Shown: positions 34,158 to 45,491 of the stretch, one piece after another
Position numbering within the stretch: the first letter of the stretch is position 1
How the letters are laid out: the number at the start of each line of letters is the position of its first letter
NCBI GenBank assembly: GCA_964030475.1
Contig: CAXIPT010000004.1
Coordinates: forward strand, 4,332,211-4,396,210
Length of the DNA: 64,000 nt
Origin: Tethya wilhelma
Taxonomy: Eukaryota; Porifera; Demospongiae; Tethyida; Tethyidae
Direction: 5' to 3'
The notes under the pieces: generated by a model
The model's input: the letters and a program-made list of their open reading frames with translations, nothing else
Told to the model about the DNA's origin: nothing
The model's database searches: none
Program-made: the position numbers and the translations under genes

Positions 34158-35046
34158 GAGTCGACTATGTCTGGAGTGTTGATGTATGTCCATGAAACTG
34201 ATCTCTCCAAGAGAGTCCAAGAATGGGAGCAAAGAATTAAACCTAAACTTCAGATGGAGGTATATGGCAAAGAAACAGAAATAGCATTTATTGTTGGCTT
34301 CATAACCTTACCAATGAATGTAGTTCTTGTATTTGAATTACTGGTATCTTATTTTTTGCAAAGATCAATTGTCCAAGCTCATTCTCTTTGCAATAAACCC
34401 AAAACATTTGCTAAAACTGTTGAACACAAGCAAATATATGCTAATGCTCCAATTTTCTCCACTGTTTTCTTTTCTATGTGGCAATGGGAAATTCTCTGAC
34501 CTTCTTAGCTACAAACTGGTCTATGTCTGACTGGACAGGTATCTTACTCTCCATGTTGGCACAACTTTCTTAAAATGCTCCCATTCAAAAGTGGGGTGAT
34601 TAAACTTGGTATTCACTTGGTATTATTGGTCTGCAGGTGCTTTTAGCTAGATACAAGATAGAAGTTGCCTTCTCCTTATTGTAGCCAGTGTTTCTACATC
34701 ATCTCGATGATCTGCGCCATATTCAAAATTAACTACTAGTCAGTTTTCACTGTGTAAATTGCCTGAAGCTTCCCAAATCATTACCCATTCCAATCTTTTA
34801 TTACTTTTCCAATGTGCTCCTACTAAAGGGTTCTGTGATAACTTTGTGTATCAATATACTGTTTGCAGGAGCAACATGGAGTATTTGACATCCATTTATA
34901 TGGTGACAACATTCTAAAGGAATTCGAACGAAGAGACTTAGCCAATGAAGAGAAAGGATCACTGCCCTTTAGTGAGATTGTTGAAGATCATCCACCTTTT
35001 GAGATTTCAAGAATCTTTGCTGCCACTTTACAACTGGTAGGCTGAT

Positions 35047-35093
<47 letters not shown>

Positions 35094-35516
35094 GGAAGTT
35101 ACTAAGCAACAGTATTAGTCCAAGAAGTTTATAATTATGCATTTTTAAGTATTTTGTATTACTAGTGGGAATGGTACATACTATTGTTTACTTTGATGCT
35201 TACAAAACACACATAGTTGCATTGCCTCAAGTGGTAAGCCTTTGGGCTGCCAACTATAATTTGTGAGTGTGTGTGTGTGTGTGTGTGTGGTAATGGTAGT
35301 ATAAGTATGAAACAATAACTCTTTAAGAATTCTTCAACATGACACACACACACACACATCTTTATGCAACCCATCCAGGCCAATAATTACAATGTTCATA
35401 TTGGCTCATCTGGTTCTGGTGAGATTGCTGTGAACACAATGACCCTTGACCTCCTCACTCTGGAGATGCCACATCGTGCCGTCACTGACTACAGGGCACC
35501 TTCCTTACATCATTAG
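34158..35516 (+). CDS. NCAPH2: Condensin-2 complex subunit H2, exons 17-19 (C-terminal part)
   Basis: Three exons complete NCAPH2: 34158-34259 (phase 0 at both ends), 34869-35036 and 35379-35516, ending in TAG. They encode VHETDLSKRVQEWEQ, FDIHLYGDNIL, LPFSEIVEDHPPFEISR and VNTMTLDLL, which follow the C-terminal condensin H2 domain of vertebrates in order. In kleisins this end contacts an SMC head. Exon 16 at 7091 ends in the same phase, and the protein text reads on smoothly from [10 protein letters not shown], so the gene is split by 27,066 bases as assembled. Without the duplicated arm and one overlapping kinase half, the intron would be about 18 kb. The alternative is an inversion or scaffolding error that moved the array into the gene. 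Confidence 0.93.
35048..35092. repeat. GT microsatellite
   Basis: A GT run directly after the donor site of NCAPH2 exon 18. Similarity between the two inverted arms ends in this run. Confidence 0.95.
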
Positions 35517-36542
35517 AGTTCAAAGTACAGCTGTATATTGTATGGTCTTTCACACATACTCTAAGGATTTGTACATTAGTTTACCACACTAATTACAACT
35601 ATTTTACTTCAGAACTGTCAAATTCGATTGATAATATATGTACATTCATACAAGTATAGTACAGTGACCATGGTTTGTATAAACATGATCAAAATGGACT
35701 TGACTCAACCTGTTGTCTAAAGATATTTTTATTATTTTTTCATTTGTTGACAATGCTTCTACTGCTAATCTGTGAAAGGTAATTGTGAAAAAGTTGACAA
35801 CAGCCTTCAGTGAAAGTTTTAATCTTCAATATTTTCTGCTACATGTATACTCTAAAATATGTATTTTGAACTGTTAGTGTTTTTACATTAGGCATTTGAT
35901 TAATAGAATTGAAGTGTAGATACTAACCCTCTACTCAGTCCCTTGTGAGGTAGCTTTAGATGACATCTTCTTTGACCAGTTGTTTAACCTTTTTACTTAA
36001 AGAGAACAATTTCCACTTAAGACTTCGAATACTTGTCAGATATGAGACTCTGACTGTAAGAGATGCATTTGCTATACACTTCACTCTTGGAATTGATATA
36101 CCAGTCGTGATTGCAAATGATTTGAGTAAAACTATGCAGTCCATATAGGCATTGTCTTTTGTGCAGCAAGGAGTTAGGCTGCATCTGTGTGAGTGGAAGA
36201 TAACATGTGTATAGAATGTAACTATAACCTCCTATTTTCAGCCCAAATCCTACTGGATGGACCTATAAGGGTATGAAGCCACTACTAGGTAATTTAATAC
36301 ACTCTACAGGAAGTGATTTACATCTTTATAAAGCCCACTTTTTGAGAGGCAGACTCTATTTTTGTGACTGTCACTACAATACCATTCTCCTGCAGACTGT
36401 CGGTTGCAAATAAGTGATTTACTCAACTTGGTAAGCACTAGCTGTTATAATTCAGTTTCTGCATGAGTGTTATTTTTATTAAAATGTTGTGTTTTCGGTG
36501 CTGAAGCTGTAACAATTTAATGCTGTGATTCTATAAAATGTA

Positions 36543-36759
36543 CCGTAAACGTGGAAATATTGGCAGTACATTAAATTTGGTGGTTTGGCTGTCGGCGCAA
36601 AAACCGCCAAATTAAATGCATGTAAACTGGTTTTCGTTCTATTGCAATACATTGCGCAAGGGAGGAAAACGCCAAATTTAAAACCGCCAATATTTTTGTC
36701 GGAAGCTGTCTAAGCAAAATCACCAAATTAAATGCCCACCAATATTTCCACGTTTACGG
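36543..36759. repeat. Inverted-repeat element with TA flanks
   Basis: The ends ccgtaaacgtggaaatattgg and ccaatatttccacgtttacgg are perfect inverted copies of 21 bases, bracketed by TA on both sides. The interior carries further inverted words (aaatttggtggttt against accgccaaatt). A TA duplication is typical of Tc1/mariner-type non-autonomous elements. There is no coding content. Confidence 0.7.
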
Positions 36760-37240
36760 TATAATTTACAGTATACAATGTAATGTGTAACTATACTGAA
36801 ATCAAAATGTTTGTTAAGTGATTAATACTGAACAATGCTTTATTGTACCATACCATTAATTTAAAATTTATGATTTGGGGAAATAATTTATCGTGTATGA
36901 TGTAAATATGGAAATATTAATAACTAAACAACACTAGAGCTCCTGTTGTTATTTCCATCTATACAGTAACACAGTGCAATTTTTTGTACAACTGCCATCA
37001 CGAATGTATTCCTAACAGTATAATTATACTGTATCGCTTTTTTCATCAGTTTTGTACGGTAGGACTACAATAAGGAGGTGCACAAAAGGAATAGTATTAT
37101 TATTTTTTATTCTGTATTTTTCACGGATTTTGGGCCAATTGGAACAGTTAAAATTGTATTTTTTTTCCTAATAATTATTGTATCTGTACTAGACCACTGA
37201 AACATTAACAGAAGACAACATGTGCTTACAAAAATCACCT

Positions 37241-37345
37241 AGAAACCTGCAATGTGTTGCATGAAGCACAGTAATAAAGCACCCTATTACACAATAAGTA
37301 TGCATACAGTGCAAGTGCTTCATGCATTCCATTGCAGGTTTCAGT
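37241..37345. repeat. Short hairpin-forming element
   Basis: The left word gaaacctgcaatg with ttgcatgaagcac is mirrored on the right by gtgcttcatgcat and cattgcaggtttc, giving a stem of about 28 base pairs around a loop of about 45 bases. It is probably a miniature inverted-repeat element. Confidence 0.5.
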
Positions 37346-37851
37346 AACAAATAGATAGACTATTGAACCAACAAAAGAAGACTACATTATGCTTAGAAAA
37401 ATCACCTTGAACTTTTAACAGAGCTGGTGTAAAATAAAAAGAGAACTAACTACAATATAATTATATTGTGTACTCTTTAGCCCTGGCTAGCGATTCTATT
37501 ACTATGTGTGTGCTGCTAGCTCTGTTATTCGATGTTTCTGTCAGTGTGAAGAAAGTACATAGCTGAGCAATGTATGTATATGTATAATATATTCTCTATA
37601 AACATAATAACTTCACATTGGTATAGGTTAGCTTGTTTGTAATATGGATTTTTTGCACTCTAAAATTTAATTATGGATAAAGAGAAACATGCAGTAAGCA
37701 TATTAAAATGATTAGAATTTCTCGATTAGCTAAATTCATGTAAATCTATTATTATAGTGCAGCTAAAAAATTTTTGAATAGACCATTTTTATTACTAAAA
37801 TGCCATGTTGAGCTCAAATCAATCCTTTTTGGTTTGAGATGGTAATCCATA

Positions 37852-40770
37852 TTGAACTTAAAAATATCATTATTCACAATATTTGTTTGCCCCACACACT
37901 CAATATCCAGAAAGCTTTCAATTGTTGTCACAATCATCATGCTACGATTATCACGTTGGATGGTCAAACTATACAAGAAAAGAAAATTCAACCAAGAGAT
38001 ACAGTGGCCTCCTTGCCATGGGCGAAAGCTTGTCAATCTTCATCTTGTTGAACAGAAGGCCCTTAGTAGTCAAAAAGAAGAAAAGCATGTTCCTATCAAC
38101 TACTCTGAATTGTTTGCCACTAAATCTGAAGGGCATGAAATTCAGTCAGTGTTGTTGGAAGGCCATGCTGGCATTGGGAAGACAACGTTCTGTACCATGC
38201 TCACTCAGGATTGGGCAAATGGTGAACTGTTTCAGCAGTTCAAATTAGTCTTTCTCCTTCCTCTTCGAGATGAAAGAGTAGCCACAGCTCAATGCCTCCT
38301 TGATGTTCTGAAGGTGCTCAAACATGACGACAAGCTTTGTGGTTTAGTCATCGAAGAGTTTGACGAAAATGGAGGTGAGGATGTTCTCATTGTTGCTGAT
38401 GGTTGGGATGAGCTTGGTGAATCTCGACGCCGTAAAGGGTCATTCCTTTACAATCTTCTTGTAGAGGGTAGTGAGTTGCCATTTGCTTCAGTTCTTTTGA
38501 CCTCCAGACATACTGCCTCTCGTTCTCTTCATCAGCTCCAGTGCTTTGATCGTTTTGTTGAGGTTGTTGGTTTCAATCGCAGCGATATTGAGGAGTATTT
38601 TAGCTCTGAATTATCTCCAGAAAAGGCAATGCTTCTCATACAACAGCTAAATCAAAATCCAGTGATTGAAAGCATCTGTGCTATCCCTCTCAACTGTGCC
38701 ATTGTCTGTCACTTGTTTCGAGAGCTTGGTGAAGTTCTTCCCACAACAATGACAGAGCTCTACACCAAAATCATACTGCTAATCATTTCTCGTAATGTAG
38801 TTAAAACATACCCAAAATATGGAAATGTTAAAAGTCTTGTTAGCTTTTATGCCCTTCCCGATCCATTGCAAATGTATTGGTGGCTACTTTGTGAGTTTGC
38901 ATTTTGGGCAATGGAGAATAACAAAGTAGTATTCTCTTACAGTGAGCTTGAGAAATTCTTTTCAGAGCACTCCTCTTCACTTGAAGAGAGTCTACTTTGC
39001 TTTGGTCTTCTTCAGTCATTTGAAGCACTCTTAAGTGGAGGTGTGGGTCGCGGAGTGTCTTTCAATTTTCTCCACCTCACAATTCAGGAGTATTTAGCTG
39101 CTCTTCATCTTGTCAGACAACCACTGGAAAAACAACTTGAATTTTGTCAAGCCCATAAGCAGTCCTTTCATCTAAGTGTATTGTGGCGATTCTTTTTTGG
39201 TATTGGTTGTAATAGCTACTTGCTTTCCAGTGAATCCAATGTTGGCTTGCAGCCTCGTCTGTCTCAAAAAATTATTGCTGATTGTGTCAAATCAAATTGG
39301 TCACCATCATTTCCAGCTTTGCTATGTCATTGTTCATTTGAAGCTAAGGATGATTTTGTATCTGCACAAGTTGCTCAAGCTATAGACGGCCATTTTAATC
39401 TGGTTTTTGGTACACGCACACCACATGACTGTATGGCCTGTGTATCTGTCCTTTCACACACTCAATCTTGCTCATCCTTGCAAATTAGTTTCAGCAAATG
39501 TGATCTGAGAGATACTGGTGTCCTGCCATTAGCAAATACACTTCAGAATATAAACCCATCTCTCACTCAAGGAAACTTTGAAGTAACTCTTGCTGGCAAC
39601 TGTATAACTGATACTGGTGTCAGCATTCTCTTTCGTGCTAATTCTTTCATTCGGTTTGTTACTCAGCTTGTACTATGTAACAACGAAATAACGGAGAAGG
39701 GAGTTGTGTCCATTATGACTGCAGTGTCTGCTGGTGGTTGCCCAAGCAATTTAGCTTCTTTAGATCTGTCCAACAATCCATTAGGAGCTGCTGGTGTTCT
39801 AGTACTTGAAGAGGCTGCTCAGGCTGGAATATTAGTCAACATGCATACACTTCGCTTATCTGCTACTCTCACTCATGATTCAGACATCAATGGGGCAGTC
39901 TTAGCTGTGCTCCTGCATTCTCTTTCAGAGCACTGTCCAAAAATGGGTATTTTAGGTTTAATCGAAAACCATTTAGGTGTACCAGGATCTCAAGCTATTG
40001 CACATATTTTGCCAAATCTAACCGAAAATAAAGACAACTTTTATTTGAATCTGAGTTGGGCTAACCTTAGTGACGAAGGAATGACAGCTTTTGTTCGGAG
40101 TCTTCAAAGTCCTTGCCGTCTTAGTAGAATACGCTTTGACCATAATGAATTAGGACATGTTGCAGCAGCCTCTCTTTCCCAAAGTATTTCTTTGTGCTTG
40201 CTCAATTTGGCTGATTTGTATCTTGACGACAATCCACTAGGACTAGAAGGAACTTTAACAATTTGTAGGATGCTCAGCAGTAGTCAGCACAAGCTAGAAC
40301 ACCTTTCTTTGAAAAATTGTTTCCTCTCTGAATTCAAACATAGCAGTTCCAAAGATGGTGAGGCTCAATTAAGACAAGATATTTTGCATCAATGTTGTCA
40401 ATTACCAAAAAACAGGTCTTTAGACCACCTAAGTCTTAGTGGATCGGATTTTTCTGGCGAAAATATGCTAATAGTTTATGCCTTCATATCTTGCTGTAAG
40501 AAGTTGAACACCTTAAACACTAGCTGCTGTAACATTATGCCAGAAGATCTACAATTCCTTTTCTCGCATACTATTTGCAATGAGGTCGATAAATATTACA
40601 GCTTTAGCAGCTGGGATTTGAGTGAAAACAAAATCAATGATCACGGAGTGACTGTACTGATTGAAAGTGAGTCCATCTTTCCATATGCCACAACAATTCG
40701 TTTGTACAAAAATACAGTCTCCAAAGAAATGATTCAAAGGCTAAATTCACTACTAGATGGACGGAAAAAT
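37852..40770 (+). CDS. NLR: NACHT ATPase and leucine-rich repeats (first visible exon of a longer gene)
   Basis: Large exon with a NACHT domain: Walker A GHAGIGKTT at residues 104-112, Walker B VLIVADGWDEL at 178-188, sensor-like VLLTSRHTA at 214-222, and winged-helix regions after that. Ribonuclease-inhibitor-type leucine-rich repeats follow from about residue 590 (LVLCNNEITEKGV, LDLSNNPLGAAGV, LYLDDNPLGLEGT, LEHLSLKN). NLRs are cytosolic nucleotide-dependent sensors of microbes or damage; the family is expanded in sponges. WPPCHGRKLVNLHLVEQ before the P-loop is the usual lead-in of sponge and cnidarian NLRs, so coding starts by about residue 38; the residues before it may be intron and the true first exons are unknown. 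The frame reaches a TGA three codons past a donor site (gtaggt at 40771). Splicing there in phase 0 joins exon 40838-40948, so the NLR very probably continues. Confidence 0.9.
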
Positions 40771-40837
40771 GTAGGTTGAACAGTAACATTATTGTTTAGT
40801 TCATCTTTGAGTAACATTCTATCATCTGAACTTCTAG

Positions 40838-43800
40838 GTTCACAGAAAAATAAGAAAGGAACAAAAGAGAAGAAATCAATTGGCTGAGGCTACACTAGGA
40901 ACGTTAAATGAATATGAAAGAAAAATCATTGTGAATCTCATTAAAAATGTAAGTATGACTATCCAATTAGAGTAGGAACACACACACACACACATACACA
41001 CTCTGTCTCATTATAATTGTGGTGTACATCCAGTTACTTATAGCAATGTTTCCTTACCATGCAATATTTACTTCTACATGCACAAACCAAAATTATGTTC
41101 AATTAGGATCACTGTGAGATTGATTTGAGCGGACAGTTTGGGCTGAAGTGTTTCTTGATTCTCCTATACATTAATACTGTGTACATGATACTCCCTGGTT
41201 TCCCTTATGTACGCCCAACATGCACGCTTGAAGTCATTGACAATGGACAAGAGGTATACATTTGTAATTATTTTGTATTTAACCATGTAATGGTCATTGC
41301 AGTAATCCTTTCAATTTGCATCATTTTGAGATAGTACTGTATCTCTGTACTGTTGCTAAATCTTAGAATTGTAGTTTAAAGTTGTAATTTCCCAAATTTT
41401 ACAGGGTCTTGATGCTTTCAACCTTACTCTGCCACCAATGGCATATGTAAGTTACTATCAGGCACGTGTAATTGAATGCTAACTACAACACAAGTAACAT
41501 AATTTATACTTAGCTTAACTTTGGCATGCATATTAAGTTTTATTCTCGATATCATTATTACTAGATATTTTGCCGTGGTTTAAGAGTGGTCCGTGGTCGT
41601 GACTGGGACCCAGTGGACACCAGTGATGGAGGAGAGGGTCATGTGGGGACAGTGGTGGAAATATCAGAGCCATCATCTGATGGAGGGAGAACAGCTCTAG
41701 TCCAGTGGGACTGTGGTGACACTGGTCACTACCGGTGTGGGGTGGAGGGGAAGTTTGACCTCAGAGTGTTTGACAGTGCTCCAACTGGTAAGAATTTTGA
41801 ACTACTGCATACATAGATCAAGTAGCACATGCATATCCTCCTATTGTCATTTTTGTTTGCTCTTAAATGTTGCATGATGAATGAATATTTCTCAAATAGT
41901 GCTAACTATGCATATGAAGTATTGTATGAAAACCTTTCTTTGTCTACATTCAGGTGTCTACTTTCCATTTCATTTATGTGATATCTGTGAGCAAGAACGA
42001 ATTCCGGGAATGCTCTGGGAATGTTTACAATGTGAAGACTATTGTCTCTGTACGAGGTGTTATCATGGAGGAGGAGTTGCACTCAAAGATTCTTTGGATC
42101 ATAAGTTTGTGCGACGTGATGACACTCCATACTACTTCTCTCTTACCAGGCCAAGGTTTGTTTGTAATGCCTTACAACTGCCCTGAGTCTAAAACAGTTA
42201 ATCATAAATTTTGTTATTGCATTCCATGAAGTTTCAAATCAAACCCTGCCATGCATTGAACTCTACTTGAGTTATACACAATGTCAGTTCAGACAATGTA
42301 TCTTGCACAGCTAGTCCTCTTTGTGATCCCCATGACTTGAGTTATACTTTTTTATTATGTTTTTTTTTTTGAGCAGAAGATCAGATTCAGTCTTCAGTCT
42401 TCACATTCCTCCTAGAGCTGGTGCTAGGATGATAGAAGCTAGAGGGATCTTTGAGGGAGCAGTGGTAGTGAGAGAACCCCACTACTGGGACCATGATAAT
42501 CACGATATGGGTATGTATTTGGACATTAAGGTTACGGGTACATAGTGCGAAATCATGGATATGAATAATTTATGAGCACAAAAAATCTACTAAAATTAGC
42601 AACAGAACTGTACGATCAAAACTCTTCCTGATTTAGAAGCACAGTAGCAGTCAGTTTGTTCTTGGAAAGTATAAAATCTAGTTTTCATAGCTGTTCTGTC
42701 GAGTGCTACAGTGAACTACGGCCAAAATAAATTTTCTGCGTCAGTTTTTTCCAAGCAACATGGCTGCGCTATCCAGAACGCTGATTAGCAGAAAACCTAC
42801 CTTGGTTTTGCAGGGCCTGACATGGAGATTTTCTTTCTACTTCAAATACGAAAAGTTTTATGGAGCTAAAAAGTGCGCCATAGGCAGCTGTCAGCCAGTG
42901 TCAGGCAGCAAACTGCGGCGACCTGGACAGTTCAGTTGCTTCTTTTCGAGAAAACTCACTGTCTGGCCCTTCCCTGTTGATAGAACGGTAAGATGACTGC
43001 CCATATCCGGTTTGATTTTTAGCCAGCTTTGCAAAAATTGACGCAAAAAATTATCTCTCTACTTCCGCATCTAAAATAACTAGCTTGAACTGATTAGCAT
43101 ATTCCTGAGATAACTGTACCCCGTAACCTTAAGAAATTTATCACTAGTGCAGTCATATTTCAATTCAAATTACATGGTCAGTCAGTAAGCAATATTCCCC
43201 TGTCTTGCATGCATGGGCAATAATTGCAACCTTTTTTCACACCATACACTGCCAATCACAATGTACCTAACTAATGTTGATCATTCCTTTTAAGGTATAA
43301 GCTCGTATGCTTACTAAATCTGGCATTTAGATAATTCGAACCTATAGCTTAGCTAGCTAGCTTGTACGCTGTCAGATGTACCTTCTTTAGTATGTTTACA
43401 TGCACAGTGTGGCAAAAGTTTAAATGTTTAGGTTCTGCATATATATACAATGCCCAATTTTTAGGGGGTTAAAATTGCTAGCGATCCATCAAAACAAGCG
43501 AAATTTATACTCCTTGAATCACCCACCAATAATTACTATTTTTCTGGAGTCAAAGCAACTGCATTTTATTAACCTCATCAATCTTTGACTTCATACATGT
43601 ATGCATGAGGTAATCAATAAAGTGTAAACATCTCAAATCTCTGTAAGTACATGCAGTATTTTCCAAGAGATTTAACTGATTGATAAAATTGTGAATGCAG
43701 CTGCCAGTCTTCAGATAATGTTGTGAAACACTGAAAAATCCAACTACAGTGTGTACTTGTGCTATGCATGCACTGAGGGATATGGGCTACTCCTTTTCAT

Positions 43801-45049
43801 GAAGCTTTCAAATTCTAAAACATAATCTTATAATATTACTGTATTTATATCATTCAGAAGCTGATCATAGTGGGATAGTAACCAAATTGGTCAACAGCCA
43901 TCACTCACAAGTATGTTGTTGTCATTCGATTAATATTTGCAATACTAGCTTGGCTAGCAAAAATGTGTAATAATTATACATAATGTACGCAACACTTTAG
44001 GTAGGTCACTTAGAAGTGGAATGGAAATCGACTCAAAGTAAAACCATCTGTCAACTAGGCTGGAAAGGAAAAGTGTGTGGTATAATTATATGCACGCACT
44101 GTGCAATGTTGTGCATGAATTGATCATTCTATGTTGCACAATATTCAGGTTGATGTAAAGTGTACGACTCCATCTAGTGGAGGATACTACTACCCAGATC
44201 ATTTACCCATGCTAGGTGATGGTTTTTATTATAATTTAAGCCACTAAGTGAATTCACTTGCACAATAATGACATTATTGTAGGTGCACCATATGATCTGC
44301 AACAGGAACAAGTTGATAAAGTTCACAAGGAGCTAGTAGGAAACATTGAGCCTCAAAGCCAAGCTGATTCAACTGAGACTGAACAGCAAATACGACAGTC
44401 ATGCTCCCATGGTAGCAATGATTCACCAGATAAAGTATTGTTACTGCAAAAAGCTAATTCTTCTGAGAACGAATTTCAAGGTTTGAAATCAATAGTATAA
44501 CAGATATTTTCAGTAGTGACATGTCAACTGAAATTGTAATGTTTAGGAAATTTGGTTTATTAATTTCATATTAAAAAACAGTGTATATAACAGTATAAAG
44601 ATTAGCCTAAGATTGTATTTGTAGAAAGCTAGAACTCAAAATTTACACAATCATATTCCCAGATGCTAAGCCTTTGTATTATATCATGAAAACTCAGTGT
44701 GCAATCTGTGAGCCAAATCAAGTACATGCTTTAATTCCATAACATAATCCACACACCACTAGGGCGACTTAGTATAAGTGACTTGAAGTGTGTACGTACT
44801 TCTGTGTGGGATGTCCGTTCACAATGGTATGATGTTGGTATTGAACTAGACATCTCTACCCCTTCTTTGGATGCCATAAGAGAAGACTGCCATCATAAAG
44901 TGGACAATTGTTTCACTATGATGTTAAAGGAGTGGCTACAGAAGGTTAGTCCTCCTCCAACTTGGGCTTCACTGGTTAAAGCTATAAATTCCCCTACCAT
45001 AAACAATCCAGTGCTAGCAGAACAACTTAGGAAGAAATATTCTTTTTAG
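40838..45049 (+). CDS. MIB/HERC2 - ZZ - MIB/HERC2 - Death domain exons, likely the 3' part of the NLR gene
   Basis: Eleven exons fit in phase: 40838-40948, 41107-41253, 41405-41446, 41565-41787, 41954-42155, 42377-42510, 43858-43910, 44001-44072, 44149-44215, 44283-44480, 44763-45049. Exon 41565 encodes a MIB/HERC2 domain (LRVVRGRDWDP, DGGEGHVGTV, YRCGVEGKFDLRVFD). Exon 41954 encodes a ZZ zinc finger (CDIC, ECLQC, CLCTRC, DHKF). A second MIB/HERC2 spans the next exons (HSGIVTKLV, WKGKVDVKC, YYYPDHLPML). The last exon is a Death domain (WYDVGIELDI, LKEWLQKVSPPPTW, LAEQLRKKY). In mind bomb E3 ligases MIB-ZZ-MIB binds Notch ligands, but here ankyrin repeats and RING are absent and a Death domain follows. 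No start codon precedes the first exon, whose 67-base upstream intron abuts the NLR exon in phase 0. The first three exons (100 residues) have no recognised domain. Confidence 0.82.
42530..43128. mobile_element. TTAA-flanked inverted-repeat element in the NLR/MIB gene
   Basis: A 599-base element begins ggttacgggtac and ends gtaccccgtaacc, an inverted pair, with TTAA on each side (42526-42529 and 43129-43132). TTAA duplication is the hallmark of piggyBac-type transposition. The interior has only a short open frame near 42760-42996 with no transposase resemblance, so this is a non-autonomous copy. It sits in the intron between the two halves of the second MIB/HERC2 domain, 20 bases after the donor site. 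Confidence 0.7.
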
Positions 45050-45158
45050 CAGAATATATGAGACATTTTACCTTTAATACATATAATTTTATCAACACAT
45101 CATGCATTCACAATATTATATAGAATAAATTTTGTTAGGTCTCCAACAATATTATTAT
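43799..45158. repeat. First unit of a tandem duplication of the gene's 3' end
   Basis: From gaagctttcaaattctaaaa to aggtctccaacaat, this segment recurs at 45434-46755 with a few substitutions and small indels. It carries the last five exons of the MIB-Death gene, their introns and the stop codon. The N at 45286 lies between the units. Confidence 0.85.
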
Positions 45159-45433
45159 TTGCAAGATGCACATAACACTATAGTGCTTATATGGATTACG
45201 CCGATAAAGTGTTCTGTTTCTGGTCAACTGCAACCGCCCACATGCGAATCTAAAATTTCCATAAAGAAAATTACATTTATTCCCANAGTTGGTAATCTGT
45301 CAGTAAGAGCCTCTGAGCAACTTTGAAGGTTTAATTTTGTTTGGCTAGACTTTTATAGTGACCAACATTTTGCATGTATTGTGTCTATGGGACAGTCGGC
45401 CCATTCCTACTATACGTACTACCGTACGTATGA
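45050..45433. other. Spacer with assembly gap between the duplicated 3' ends
   Basis: Contains the N at 45286. A fragment with cccattcctac and the palindromic acgtactaccgtacgt at about 45398-45430 resembles the end of the element found at 50053-50077. It is otherwise unremarkable. Confidence 0.5.
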
Positions 45434-45491
45434 TGAAGCTTTCAAATTCTAAAACATAATCTTATAATATTACTGTATTTATATCATTCAG

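Larger units (their letters stand above)
32445..35092. repeat. Right arm of the large inverted repeat
   Basis: Reverse-complement partner of 10091-17306, lacking the 4,546-base segment 11912-16457. It contains the end of the large NCAPH2 intron and exons 17 and 18 in the same orientation as exons 1-16, and continues without a gap into exon 19. This arm is therefore the one in natural context. Confidence 0.85.
35517..37851. other. Spacer between NCAPH2 and the NLR gene
   Basis: Holds two short inverted-repeat elements (36543-36759 and 37241-37345). An upstream exon encoding a Death, CARD or other N-terminal domain of the NLR might be expected here, but I could not identify one. Confidence 0.45.

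Noticed and set aside
35956..36148. Open frames on both strands upstream of the NLR gene as a possible N-terminal effector exon
   Set aside because: Neither shows a Death, CARD or other helical-bundle signature, and no fitting splice sites were found.
42760..42996. 78-codon frame as an exon of the MIB gene
   Set aside because: It lies wholly inside the TTAA-flanked element, and the exons on both sides join in phase without it.
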